This document shows, piece after piece, positions 11,646 to 24,503 of a stretch of DNA of 64,000 nucleotides. This stretch comes from Paramecium tetraurelia (taxonomy: Eukaryota > Ciliophora > Oligohymenophorea > Peniculida > Parameciidae), in contig NW_001799189.1 of the NCBI RefSeq assembly GCF_000165425.1, positions 376,728-440,727 on the forward strand, given 5' to 3'. The position numbers and the translations under genes are program-made. The notes under the pieces were generated by a model. That model was not told the DNA's origin, ran no database searches, and saw only the letters and a program-made list of their open reading frames with translations. The first letter of the stretch is position 1. The number at the start of each line of letters is the position of its first letter.

Positions 11646-14261
11646 ATGTTAAGCTTAGATCAATAAGAATTAATTATACAGAGAATAAAATCAAAAAAGC
11701 CAATATTCAAGACTATATGTGAAATAGAGTATTTAATCAATTAATTCCTTTAGACAATTTCCCAAGTTGATTAAGAGTAGAGAAGCAATTCAAAAATCAA
11801 TTTTATCATAAATTCAAAGATCAGTTTCAAATACAGATATGGATCCCTTGGCATATGGATAAAAAGAATTAAAAGATGTGATGACCTATTTGGAAGAACA
11901 ATTAAAAACTGTTTTCTTACCCTCTCTAAGTTTAGATGAGAGAAAAAAATCAAAATTTTTGATGAAATAAGAATCCAAACAACTTGATTATGAGGAAAGC
12001 AACCATCCAAAAAAATAAAGAGTAGATAAAAACAAGTGTAGGAAATGCAAACAATCAACTATACCTATGATATTAAACTTATTATAACAAACAGAAAACT
12101 AGGACACAAATCCTCATGTTACTATGAAATCTATTAGATAATAAATCGTGTAAAAATCATAGAAAAAAGAAGAATAGTCAGAATCTAAAGTACCATACAT
12201 CGCATTTGACTACTCTGATCGCATTATTATTTGTAAGAGATGCAGATTCAAATTTCATGCTGAATGCGTCTAAGTGCTTGATAACATCAATGATTGGATT
12301 TGCGATTATTGTTTGGACAGAATATAGGAACTCAAAAATTCTAATTAATGGGATTATATCAATAATAAATAGTTGAAATAGCAAATATGTCCAACTTCCG
12401 AATAAAAGAAGATCAATTTGTCACTAATAGAAAGAATTTAGAAAAAATAGAAAATCTTTATTATTGAAGAAATGGAAATCACGCCATTCAAACCTATTGA
12501 TTAAATATCAGACTTCTTAAGGAAATATCCACTCTATAGAGGATAGAATGGAAAAATAAAATATCCTGTTTTAGAAAAGTTGGCTCTAGATTACCCAGAA
12601 GTCTTGGAAATTAAATAGAAACCATAACCATATATGATAAATTCAAATTTAGTTGAGGAAATCCTTAAAATCTAAACAAGCTATTAAATATTATTCCCCT
12701 AATGCTAAACTCCTCAAAATGTTAATCAAGATTATATTGAGAAAAATTTCTATGAAATTCTTATGAATTTGCTTACTGAATACTTTAATGAATTTATGCA
12801 ATCAGACGTAGTCAAATTTGATAAGTATTGCACTTAGGCAAATGTTTAAGCAAATGCTTTTTTAGAAATAATGAATTATTTGTATGATCATTAAGAAGCT
12901 TTAATGAAAGATCTAATCAAAAAAACATGGGTGGAATGTGTAATTTAAATTGATCAAATAATAAACTATGACTGTGAATCAAATATTAATAAAATCGACT
13001 TTAGCAATTTAGAATTTTCAGATTAAATCTACATTTTAAGTCTATTAACTGATGGTTTATACGATTTAGACAAAATGAAGGAACAAATAAAGTAAAAGGA
13101 CTCTTCAAATAATTATCGACAATGTATAATCTTAAATTATATTAGCCAATTTAAAAATATTATTTTAACAAAATTAATCTGCCTTTATTAATTGTGGAAC
13201 TTATCTTGGATAAGATGCCGATGAATAACAATATTTTTATTTTACTCATGTTCCTAGTTCAATATTTGTAGAAACAATGGCAGGATGGGGTCAATATACC
13301 CTCTCAGATTTATCAGAATTGATGAATGCACTCAATTTGTAAGGAGTTAATGAATCTAACTTATTTGAAAACTTAGAATTAATAAGTCAAGTCAAACTCT
13401 TTGATAATAATACAACTCCCATAAAATCATAGAATCGATTAATTTAAAGTATTTGTAAACCAATAAATAGAATAGTAATATCATCTTGAAATCATAGAAG
13501 TTATTGAATAGTTTTAAATTACTGAAGAGACCTATACCAAATACTTGCTATCTAAAAATTTGATTTGGATAGAAAATAATAAAAAACAAAATTTTTACTA
13601 ATTATTAAAGAATGAGAAATAGATTTAGCCTTTATTATAAGCACTGAAACTATTTTTCAATGGTTTATTATTGTTAAAATCTAATGATGGATATTTTGTT
13701 AAACCATTCAAAATTTTTAAATAAAACTTTGAGCTTGTAAATTAATTAGCAATCTACATTGATAATGCATAATCCTAATATAACGTGTATATTTCTTTAA
13801 TCACTTTAAACTTACTCTTAGAAGAGTACCAATAGTATCAATCTTAAAAAGAATTGAAAAATAAGAAAAATCAAGCTCAACGTAAAATCACTTAAAAAGT
13901 TAATTAAAAAGAGGTGAAAAATATCAAGAAGAAGTCCAAATTAAAACATATTGAGGATGAATCTTTAGAGTAAGAATAAAGTCTTTAATACGCGAACAGT
14001 TTGGCTAACAAAAGGGAGAAAAGGGAAAATGCAGGAAAAAAGTAATAACGATTTATTAACCATAGTCCAAACATCAACTTTGATTAGTAAGTAAAGAATC
14101 AAAAGAAAATATCTTGTACTTCTTGTAAGAAATAGATTCCCTAGACTACATAAAGTGTTTAGTGTTCCAGATGCAGTAAACCTTTTCATTAAGAATGTTT
14201 ATCATTAAGAAAAGACTATTGCAAGGATTGTGCCAGAAATAGCAGCAAGAAATAAAAATGA
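11646..14261 (+). CDS. large PHD-finger protein, two zinc-binding regions
   Basis: 848 residues after introns 11729-11753, 13124-13145 and 13449-13470. Residues ~125-210 form a PHD-type finger: CRKCKQS ... IICKRCRFKFHAECVQ ... WICDYC, with Cys4-His-Cys3 spacing and an insert after the first pair. The C-terminus has a second one: ISCTSCKKQ ... VQCSRCSKPFHQECLS ... YCKDCAR. Between them lie ~550 residues of helical sequence, including a segment that could be a WHIM/DDT-like module, and a Lys-rich stretch before the second finger. PHD fingers usually read histone H3 tails, so a nuclear chromatin role is likely. Full-length matches to BAZ or ISWI partners cannot be judged by eye. Confidence 0.78.
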
Positions 14262-14472
14262 GGCTTTTCCTTAAATAAGCTTAATTAATACAGTATATTA
14301 TTTTCATTCAAATATCTAATTACATTTCCCAAGTCAATGTTAATAATTCAAGATCTTATTTAATATTTGATGGTAGAATTAATCCATCTGAAATGCTGAT
14401 GTATTTAGATCTAAAACATTGTTCTTATGATATAAATATAAGTTCTCATAAAATTTAAAAAATTCAAACTAG

Positions 14473-16725
14473 TCATAATATCAAGAAATCTTCAATATTA
14501 TCATTCAAATCTTAAGTTTTCTTCAAACATTCGTTTATTTCCCTTTCAAACTTAAGAAATTTAGTATCCTCACTATTTTAAGTTAAAAGAACTGTCGACA
14601 AAAAGCATTTATAGAGTTATTCTAAATTATATTTTAAGTCCTCCGTCTGCTTATGGATCATAGTCACAGCAATTTTCATATCTGAATTTTCTTACTAATT
14701 TATTAATGAGATGCATGTACAAATTAAATTGGTAGAGATTTTGGTTTGAAATAATTTAAGCCCTTCATGAGAATGGAAGGAGTCTTGGAATTCTTGGATA
14801 TTTAGCTCTCCCCATCAGATATCATAGATGAGTCTAAATTATGTGGTTCTACCATTGGAGTTTTTGAAATGCTTTGATTCAGCATTTACTTTTGCATTGT
14901 TGAAGCAGGTTATTACTTTGAGTGATTGATCATTTAAGATATCTATTAATTTTCTAATTGTAATTATTTGCTTGCAGAATTTAGATCGTTTATTTTCTAT
15001 ATGAATATAGAAACATACCTATTTTAATAGTGAATTTTATTGTTCTAAGCGATTCAATTCATTTAATGCAATTCCTCTTTTTTCTAAATGTTAATGATTG
15101 GTCAGTTTCTATTATTCTAATTCGTGATTCAAATCATTAATTTCTATTTTATTCTCAGCTATTTTTTATTTTAATTCACTGTTTTTTTAAGTTAATCTAT
15201 TATAATTTAATATAATACTCTTAGATAGCTTACTCTAATTTTGACATTTATAATTCTTTTTCCATAACTATTTCTGGATTGATAGAAATCTCTGATGAAA
15301 CAGTGCTTTCAGTTTTTTATTGAAGCAATTGAATTTATTCTTCAAGTTAAGTAATTTTTGCTGAGTATTCCTATTCCTACTATGATAGTTATAATTTCAT
15401 CTATTTAAATTTATCCTTTTAATCATCAAATATTTCTTTTTCTTATTTTCTTTTTTCTTTAAAGGAATCTAATTGTTATTGTAACAAATTATTGCTTTGA
15501 AACAATTTAGTAGCTTCAGCCTTATATTGATTCAATTCTCTTTCATTTCTGAGTAACTATATAATATGAATAATCATACTTCTTTACACTTCTATTCTTA
15601 TTTTAATTCTTCATGATTTAATTTTGTTTCCAGATCTCTGACTTTATTATTAAATTGTTCAGTTAAAGTGCTAAGTTCTGTACTCTTCTCTTCAATTTAT
15701 TATAAAACTTTGGAATTTTCTTATTATACTTTTTGAATTTCCTTCTATAATTCATTTACCAAAGCTATATATTCACCTTTTAGCTTTTCTTTTTCATCTT
15801 CTTTAATTTAATTCAAGTTTTAACATTCTTTTTACAATTCCTAATATTTATTCTAAATTTCTAATAGCTATTGATCAACAGTCTTTTTCTCATTAACTAA
15901 TTGCTCGATTTAATTTTGCAATTAACCAACCAGTTACTATTAAGTATTCTTCTGATTGTTAATTTTGTCTTTGAGCTACTTTTCAGATTCTAAGGACATA
16001 ACTAAGTCTTGATTCTCAGATTGCAAATTAGCTACAATTTACAACGTTTTTTCTATTTGATCTTTGAGATGTTGAACTTCTTCTGTTTAATACTGTCTAC
16101 TGGATTAAGCTGGTAAGTTTTCTACAAACATCAATATAGAGTCATCAATCTACTAAAGTAAATCATGGAACAAAGTGTCAGATACTACTGTTATATGAGT
16201 TGATACCCTCATCGTCTTTGTCGTAACCCATCTAATCATTATAATTTTCCAAAAAGTCATTCATTATGTCTTTGATAGTATTAAATAAAGACTCTTTTAA
16301 TTCTTGACATTTTTTTTCTTAAAACTCTTAAGGCATTTACATCTTCTAGAGCGCTAAAATTTATTATTTGTATTTTTAGCATTCCTTGTTAAGTCTCTCT
16401 TTTTCCTAATATTCTACTTCATACTTCTTTAGAATTTCCATCTGACTCATTTTATATTGTTCAACTTCGTCCATTAATTATTTTCTCTCTACCTATAGTA
16501 TCTCAATTTTTTAAAAGATGGGTTCAATTTCAACTCTTTACTAATCATAACTAATTTTTTTTGGAATTCATACGCTTTTCTTAAATCATTAATATACTAT
16601 TCTTATTTTACAGACTACTCATTGGCTTTCTTTGAGTCATAATTATACTTTTTAACAGCAAGTGAATCAAATTCCAAAAATTGTGTAGGTTGTTTCTTTT
16701 ATTCTTTTTTTGAGAATAATGACAT
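14473..16725 (-). CDS. long coiled-coil protein (~700 residues)
   Basis: 704 residues after six introns, including 16551-16573 and 16185-16206; the spliced length is an exact multiple of three. The N-terminus is MSLFSKKEQKKQPTQF. From ~residue 40 the protein is almost continuous heptad coiled coil rich in Gln, Glu, Lys and Leu (LVGQLQNQIEQLVNEKK; LLEIQNKYQELQKE). A break near residue 540-600 is Ser/Pro-rich (SKTPMVEPHNLDSS; SKNSKTPSILMKG), and a last helical part ends DLNDNIEDFLIL. It is probably a cytoskeletal scaffold, since this composition is typical of basal-body and cortical proteins. There are no motor, kinase or membrane features. Confidence 0.75.
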
Positions 16726-17157
16726 TTTATCTATTGTGTATTAAATAATGAAATTCAAATATTTTTTTTCGAGTTATTCAATGCCTCAACTTGTAAAATA
16801 TGGCATAGACACCTATTTCACGATTTATACAACTGCATAAACTTAAATTTTGATATTTTTAGTAGAATACTTACCATACCTCACAATACCATTAAGATAA
16901 GAAATGTGATTAAAATTTTACATGATCAATTAAATTCATAATATAAAATTTAAGATCATAAACAACTAGAAAAGAGAATTATACTAAAAATATAATATAT
17001 CTATTCATTAAATAAAATTTTGTAATAGATGTTTACAATTTTTGAGTGTGTATCTTTTAAGGAGTGGAGGATTTATTTCTCTAATTTAATGATTATCACT
17101 ATTTAATGGGTTTCTGCTATAAATTTATTAATAAATTATAAAATTTAATCAATACAT
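16726..17157. other. divergent intergenic region
   Basis: About 430 bases between divergent starts. AT-rich, with a GAGTGTGT...GGAGTGGAGGATT stretch near 17045-17070 that is less AT-rich than its surroundings. No exon or known regulatory motif is evident. Confidence 0.4.
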
Positions 17158-20100
17158 ATGCTTTATTCTCGACCTAAATATTTGCCAAAGTGCAACAATC
17201 ATCCTTGTGAGACTGTAGAATCATTTGAAAATGCATACAAAAACAACCTTATTTAATGGTACTGAATCAAATATTTGCACTTCTTAAAGTGGACAAATGT
17301 TCACTTTTTGTTCTTACGATATATATATTTTATTAATTGTGGTAATTTTAGGGCTAAGAAATAAAATGTCAATGAAATTGCAGTTGTTTCCAAAAAAATT
17401 ACCACTTTTATTATCAGAATGTATATCTATGATTTGTAAGTCGAAAGATGCAATTACGCTTTAGATGAATAAAATCCAAGGTAGCAGTATCATAATTATC
17501 AAAAGATTCCCCTCAATAACAGAAGATATTAAAAAAGTTTGTTTGCTTCGTAAGAGACGTAGTCATGAAGAAGAAAAATTACATTTAGAATAGGTATCTT
17601 TTATTTATAATAAAAATATTAGAAATTATTATCAAAAATTTACATTGTTGATCAAGATGAAATGTTTGAGAAATTCTGTTTGTAAGGGTCTTTAGAAGAT
17701 AATATAAATTTATTGATAGAATGCTCAAATGGGCTTGCGTTTTCTTCATAACCAAAAGTTTCATACAATTGTATAACAAAACAGTATATTGTGAATGATG
17801 CCATCTGGTTTAATCCGAAAACATATTAGTCATGCACTGGATGGATTACAAATGAATTCGAAAAGGCCATTGCTTTATTGTATAATGTTAGTTCTATAAC
17901 CTAGATATTACTAGCATCAATAGGATTGCATCGAAGAAAATAACCTAAATAAAGATGAAGATCTTAAAAGATTTTGGATTTAGGATTTGGATTTAAGAAC
18001 TAAAATACTAAATCAAATACCATAGATTTGTAAAGAATTTAAGAATGCCCCAAAAAAAAAGAATACAAAATAAGAAGATATTTTATGGACTCAACTCATT
18101 TTAAAATAATCTTCACCATAAAACGATAAATAAGTAAATCAAGATTAAAATTTGTAAATGATGTTATAATCAATCAATGAGTCGGATGTTTCTACTATCA
18201 TTATGAATAATGAATTAGAGAGTATAAATTATATGCCTCTTGAGAAGATTTTAACCATTTAGATTTTATGTTAAAGAAGAATATTGAGATTGATAAGAGA
18301 TCACTATAAGGAAAAACTAATGAAAGACATTTAGAACATTGAGGGTAAGGAAAAAAAGAAAAATGTAGAATAAAAGAAAAAATCTAAAAAACATAAAAAG
18401 CAAAAAAATAAAAATGAATAAAAAAAAATTAATATGAATTAAGACAAAAGTAATAGTTTTGAATTAGCAGATAAGTAAGACACAACTCAAGACGATGTTC
18501 ATTGTAATGAATATGAAATAGACAAGCCTGCAGAGTAATTTTAAAAAATATCTAATAGTTCAAGCTACGATATTACAACCAATGCTCACGTGTCAGCAAA
18601 ATCATAGTTGAATAAAAATGCCATTTTAGAAATGAATTTGGTTGAAGAAACTAATTAAATACTTGATGCTTAAACAATCATAGAATTGAACAATAACAAT
18701 TAGAATGATGATGATGATAATTGGGTTGTCATAACTGCACCTAAAAAATAAAAAAATAAATCAAAACAAAAATTAGCTACATCTTAAGAGGACTAGTTCA
18801 AAAAATAAAAGTCACAATAGAAATCAATTCCATCAAAAATCAAGGAATAATCTGTTAAATCAAATGCTCATGATTAGGATCTTTTTTCGAGCTAAAAGAG
18901 CTAAAAAAGAAATGCATAAGCTATTGAAACGATTAAATAAGACATATTGATGGTGAATAGGGAGAAACCTGTAAAACAATAATCTTAGGAAATTGCGAAT
19001 CCATCATCTCAAGATTTTGCTAAAGATAATCAAATCTCTATTTCAAAGTAGGAAGAGACAAAAAATATCAGCCTATCCCCAAAAATGATAGAAATTGTGG
19101 ATTTGAGTTTAAAAATTCCATAAGAGGTTGAGAAATTAGTTTAAACTAATCCTAATATTAATACTCAAATGGATATTTAAAATACACCTCAGAAATAGCC
19201 AATTAAAGAAGATTAAATAGATTATGCTATATTGAATTAAGCAAGGGCCTTAATGATCAAGAAACTCGATATGGATATGAGAGAATTTAGTGATGTTATT
19301 TTAGGGTAGAATCAGTAAATTCTAAAATTCAGAAGGATAATTTATGACAGATTATAATTTGTCATCAATTATCTATATAGAGGTTTCATTCATCATATAT
19401 ATTAGCTAGATTTTAATTCTTAAGTTTGCCTTTTCGGTTCATGTGCCACTGGATTAGCCCTTCCAGAAAGTGACATTGATATAGGAATAACTGGATTTGA
19501 AATGTGTTCTCCATCTTAGTTAAACTTACCTATTCAAAAGTTAACTGAATTTCTCTAAAAAATGAGATGGGTTAACAATATCGTGTACTTTAAATCAATA
19601 TACTTTTTTAGAGCAATCACTTCATCAGCAATGCCCTTAATTAAGTTATAAGTAGATCCAACTATTTCCTTTGTCTAGTCCTCTTTGCCAATAGGCCTAC
19701 CTTACATAGATCTTGTTTTAAAGTAATGATTCCCTTATTATAATAGTCCTGATGAAGATATTCCTAAATAGATCTTCAGTGTTGACGTTAGTTTTTTCCA
19801 ATATTCAGGTCCAAAGTAAAATTAGCATTTGGGTTTGATTTCAACTGATTTAACGCTATAATGGCTGTCTTTTTATAGTGAATTGAGACCAATTGTGTTA
19901 TTATTTAAAAGTTTGCTGAAGAAAAGAGGATTAAATGATTAATACAAGGGAGGAATCTCATCTTTTTGCATAATTTAAATGGTTCTGGCATTTTTAGAAT
20001 GCTTTTACCATTAAAATCAAGTGTCATCTATAGGTTACACAACATATAATTTTTTGAAATTTTATGGGACAGAATTTGATCCCAAGACTACAGGAATTAG

Positions 20101-20423
20101 TTATAAAGGATTTAATGAAAAGTAATTTATTATTTGATTGTAGTCCATTTTATGAATTGAATGAGTATGATGATTAATCTGAGATTACAATAGTGTCTCC
20201 AATCACAAATGAAATTATAAGTTCGGCCACCTCATTTGTTTTAACAATATTATAAGACTTGAAGGCGTTGTATTAAGCAACTGAAAACGAAGTGACCTTT
20301 TTTTATGAGAAACTAAAATTCAACAAAAAAAAGAAAGGAAAGAAAGAGGAGAGAAATTTATTTTAAAAGGAATTGAACAGACTTCGACCTCTCTTTAGCA
20401 CTACTGTATATAACAAAACTTGA
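17158..20423 (+). CDS. TRF4/TUTase-type nucleotidyltransferase
   Basis: 1034 residues after six introns, exact multiple of three. The C-terminal ~330 residues carry the non-canonical poly(A)/poly(U) polymerase core: CLFGSCATGLALPESDIDIG (GS and the DxD pair), a third acidic strand FSVDVSF, and central-domain helices LRPIVLLFKSLLKKRGLND and GISSFCIIQMVLAFL. These enzymes add A or U to RNA 3' ends for decay or small-RNA control. The N-terminal ~650 residues are unlike any domain I know: a short Cys/His start (PKCNNHPCE), then a Lys/Gln/Ser-rich linker with KKQKKKSKKHKKQK-type basic runs suited to RNA binding or nuclear localisation. The first exons are the least certain; a hydrophobic stretch YILLIVVILGL near residue 45 may be an unspliced intron. 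Confidence 0.82.
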
Positions 20424-20493
20424 CTTTAATTTTTAAGTAAATAAAATACCAAAATTGGTTAAGTAGTTAACAATTTTTAATAAAATTCTTTAT

Positions 20494-22367
20494 TCATTCT
20501 AATCCTTCAACATTTGATTCCTAATCTCCAATTAATTTAATTGGGGGAACAAATAGTTCTTGCATCAATTTAACAGTGTCTACTTCTAATTTGATTAGTG
20601 ATATGATATACATGTATGTGCTTTTCGTTCTTTTCTCAAAATAATTAAACTAGGTTTCTTTATTCCTTCCAAAATCCCTGTTACCTTTTAGAATTCAGGT
20701 TTTGATCCATCACATAAATCCCATATCGGCAATCCTCCACCTTCACTAACCACATCTTCACTTTCAAAATAATTATTTAATCTTGAAGTTGCTACAGAAG
20801 GTGAAATATAAGAATCTAATTGATATGATGAATTAAGTTGAGGAATTTAAAGTAAGGTGGAAGAATGATTTTGCATTCTGAAAAGTCTGCTATCATCAGG
20901 TTTGATTGGGGATAACACATTTTGTTTATTCAAATCACTATTTTCTACAATATTAATCAAGAGGGGAGGTTTTTTACTTTTACCTGTGGGACTATAGACA
21001 GTCTTTTTAGTGCCTTTTCTTTTTTCATTCATTATTTACTCAAATGTAAGTTATTGATTTTGTGTTGACTTTTATTGGGAATCTTTAGTTTATTAATTGA
21101 TGAACTGATTTTATTTATTTACTTGATTTAGTTTGTGTGGATTGAATGCAATTTCTACTTATTACCGTTTTTCTTGATTCTAGATTAATAAGAAATTACT
21201 TGCATAACATGGACTGTCTGATGCTTCTTTTGTTTGCTGTATTCAGGTAATCTTTCCCAATCATATGTAAATTAAGAGGAATTCATGGATGTTTATTTAT
21301 TAAGGATCTCAATTTCTCTTTCAAAATATGATTTTAATTTATCATATTTTGGAGTTTCCTGGAATTCTAAAGATTTCACATCGTTCATGTAGAAATAGAA
21401 ACACTAATATATATAAAATGAATTACTTTTGGTAAATTAGCACAAAGATCTTCAGTCTTAGTTTATTTTTTAATTTGATAAATTTTAGTATATTTGGCAT
21501 CCTTTGAATCAACTTACAAATTCATCCAAGGGAGATTTCCTGTGGCCAAATAAATCAAAACATAGCCAATGCTTTCTAGATCATCTTTTCTTCCTTATTC
21601 CATTTCCTCATGGGCACTTACTGATGCATATCTCGCAGTTCCTATAAGTCCTGCCTTTTTAACATACGAGATGTGCTCTCCTTTACTATTCTAGAAATTA
21701 AGAACACAATATCATACAATATAATGTTTGGAGAGGCCAAAATCAATTAAATACAGCATCTTTGCATTCGGCCCGGACTCAATAACAAAATTATCAGGTT
21801 TAATGTCTCGATGGAGAAATCTATTATCATGCATAACTGAAATTCTATCAATCATCTGTTAGGCTAATATCATCTTATTTTGAATACTTAAATGGCTAAT
21901 CTTAAGACAGTGGTTTAATTCATGACACACCCCAACTTCCTGAAGATCTATTCTAAGTTTTTTCCCAACAATGTCATGATGCAGTAAGTGTATCCTCTTT
22001 CTTATCCGTAGAATTTAATTTATGGAAAACCTTATTATTTTCTAATTTTGAATCATGTAATTTTACCTTAATTCAATGAGAACTTTGATTTCTCTTTCTA
22101 ATAAACTATTTTCATCGTCCTCATCTATTTCCACCTTCATAGCCCAAGTAGCGTTATTATTATTTCGATCAAGTACTTTGAAAACACTTCCAAATGAGCC
22201 TTCTCCAATTTGTTGACTAATTAAAAAGCGATTCTAAATGATATCTCCTACCTTTGAGTATAATTTAATTGTAATACTTTTAAGGGTTGAACATCCTCTT
22301 CGCTCTCATAGTATTTTCTTTCAGATTATACATTATCTGTGAAATTGTCCTCATTTTTAGAAATCAT
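20494..22367 (-). CDS. casein kinase 1 family protein kinase with long tail
   Basis: 562 residues after seven introns, exact multiple of three. The kinase core shows QIGEGSFGSVFKVLD (glycine loop), WAMKVE (Lys), FYGQERGYTYCIMTLLG (CK1 hinge), HRDIKPDNFVI (catalytic loop), LIDFGLSK (DFG) and GTARYASVSAHE, a CK1-type activation segment rather than APE. The C-terminal ~240 residues are basic and disordered, ending NVEGLE. The tail is reached through a 26-nt intron at about 21011-21036, with an AAG acceptor. Without it the kinase would stop at 21029 and a separate ORF starting at 21032 would overlap it by ATGA, which is implausible in a ciliate. CK1s phosphorylate acidic or primed serines in many pathways. 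Confidence 0.8.
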
Positions 22368-22400
22368 TGATATGTGATTAATTATAATATTAAAAATGTT

Positions 22401-23055
22401 TCATAATTATTATAAATGGTGATGCCACTTGGTTTTTTCTGCAAGAATTCCAGGGTTAGACACATTGCCAAACTTCCCAAAATTGCCATAAACATTATGA
22501 GCAGTACTGAGGAAATGCCGTTTTACATTAAAACTTCAATTTAATTAATGAGTATATACTGTCTATCTCCAATTTCGATTTGCGATGCATTTTTGGCCAA
22601 TAAGGGTGCTTCAGGCTCTGGCAGTCGAGATCTAAAGGAACCCATGGTGTAGGGCTCCAAAGTTTTCTTGTCAGATCCAACATGTAAATTAGGTTTTGGT
22701 CGATAATCATCGGAATAGGTTGATGTAACATAGACAGATTTATTGTGATGATCAATTTACCCTTTGTTTGCAAGTTCATAGTAGGGAACAGCCTATGGAT
22801 TAATGGGAGTCATACGTAGGGGTTTCCTTTTTTCATGTGGATGTAGGAGCAGGAGTCGACTCGGGTGTCTTTAAAGTAGGGATAGGACTTTTGTTGTTTT
22901 TGGGATTGATGCAAGATCATGCGACCACTAATAGTGTGATTGGTATTTTGTGACATAAAATAAATAAATTTTAATGAGTTCATTTTATAATCATCAACCC
23001 AGGAGAAAGCATTCTCAAACATCGTTTTATCTAAAGACTCTTCATTGTCAACCAT
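22401..23055 (-). CDS. small soluble protein, possibly ciliary
   Basis: 201 residues after two introns (23 and 26 nt). It is rich in Tyr, His, Pro and Lys with no hydrophobic segment: YPYFKDTRVDSCSY, NPYAVPYYELANKG, STYSDDYRPKPNLH, EPYTMGSFRSRLPEPE, TAHNVYGNFGKFGNVS. Short proteins of this make-up are common among microtubule inner proteins of cilia (CFAP/SPMIP types), and that is my best guess; it is inference. The last exon, ending in HHHLQQL, lies in a different frame from a hydrophobic read-through that would follow if the 26-nt intron were kept. The start at 23055 is the first ATG in frame. Confidence 0.6.
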
Positions 23056-23108
23056 CACCCATAAAAGATTATAATAAAGATAACACTCAGCAAGAATATT
23101 TGCAGAAT

Positions 23109-24467
23109 ATGTTAAGGATGTAATAAAAAGAAATCGAAAGATTGGAACATCAAAATCGTAATCTCTAAATTCTGACCGAACATTAAAGTAAAATAATTTA
23201 TTAAGAAAGATAAAACAGGACTCACTTCATTCCCAAAATTTAAGATAAAGATACTATGGGGTCTTAATAAATCATTAATAAGCAAAGGGTTGAGAATCCT
23301 TTGGATAAACCCATCAGACTCTAAAGAAAAAACACCATAAATCGTAAATTGACTGTGCTCTTCCAATAGGATGACACATTCAAATTGAATTCTCTATTGG
23401 ATCTGAATATAACTGACGAGGAATTAATCAACAATTATTAAACCGATGGTTCCTTATCCTTAATTGAAGAGACTCTTAATGACGAGGATTGCTTTTTAGA
23501 TGTTATTCACAATTATCCTCCCCAGAAAGTTTCAATAATCTACGACAAATTGAAAAAATTATATCATGAACACAATCTCATGTTTCACATCATTCTTAAA
23601 CTCAAACTTCTCATCTAAAAAGGATTCATGATACAAAACAGTAAATTACTGGATGAGTCATTCCAAATACTAAGGGAATCCATCTTGACCATTATGAATA
23701 GTTAAGAAGTGAAGATATACTTGATAGATGAAGAAAAGAAGGAACTCTACTCTCGATAAGATAATCACAAGTACCAAATTGGAGAAGGTTTGGTAGGTTA
23801 TGTGGCTGAAACCAAACAGATTTTGAATCTAAAGAAAGCTAAATATGATACTAGATTCGCACCTATTGATTCAAATGTGATCCTGGCAGCTCCAATATTG
23901 GATAATCAAAAATGTTATGGAGTCATCGTCTGTTAAGAAAAGAAGAATGCAGGTATCTACTCTGAAGAAGATGAATCCTTATTATAATTGTTATCAGAAT
24001 AAGGTAAGATGATCTTATGCAATGTGATGAATCACAATTAATTGATGACTGCTGTGAATAAATTCAGACATGCACTCAAAAGTAGCATACAATTCATACA
24101 ATTGAAAAGTCAAACCTTATTAATATAACAAGCATAAAAGAGATTAAAAGAAATGATGAATAGTGAGATTGCGACAATTAAATTAGTGGAACACATAGAT
24201 GGGTAAGGAATCATGGGGGAAGCAATCTTAAATAAGTCAATAACTTATCATCACAATTCATATAACAGTTAGTCTTTCAATCCTAATATTGATCTAAACA
24301 CATCATTGCCAATATTTACACTTCCTGTCATCTGTAATAAATAAGTAGTGGCTTGTGCGTAATTCACCTAAGTTCGAGGACTAGTCCAATAATCGTCATT
24401 ATCTTCGATAGAGCAGGAAGTTTTGGAATTGTTTCTATAATCGTTCGGCTATCTTATAAGTAAATGA
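23109..24467 (+). CDS. GAF-domain protein
   Basis: 452 residues, apparently intronless. The N-terminus is coiled (MLRMQQKEIERLEHQNRNLQ). Residues ~190-320 fit a GAF fold: EVKIYLIDEEKKELYSR, YQIGEGLVGYVAETKQILNL, DTRFAPIDSNVILAAPILD, YGVIVCQEKK, and the following long helix. A second, less clear GAF-like segment (TSLPIFTLPVICNKQVVACAQ) follows at ~390. GAF domains bind cyclic nucleotides or other small ligands and often regulate phosphodiesterases or cyclases. No catalytic domain follows here, so this is probably a stand-alone sensor or scaffold. The start is the first in-frame ATG; a later start is possible. Confidence 0.78.
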
Positions 24468-24503
24468 TATATTTATTTATATATATTATAACATAAATTT
24501 AAA

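Noticed and set aside
22528-22779. Minus-strand ORF with Met start in the small soluble protein gene
   Set aside because: It is in the wrong frame; splicing a 23-nt intron leads the upstream exon into the neighbouring frame.
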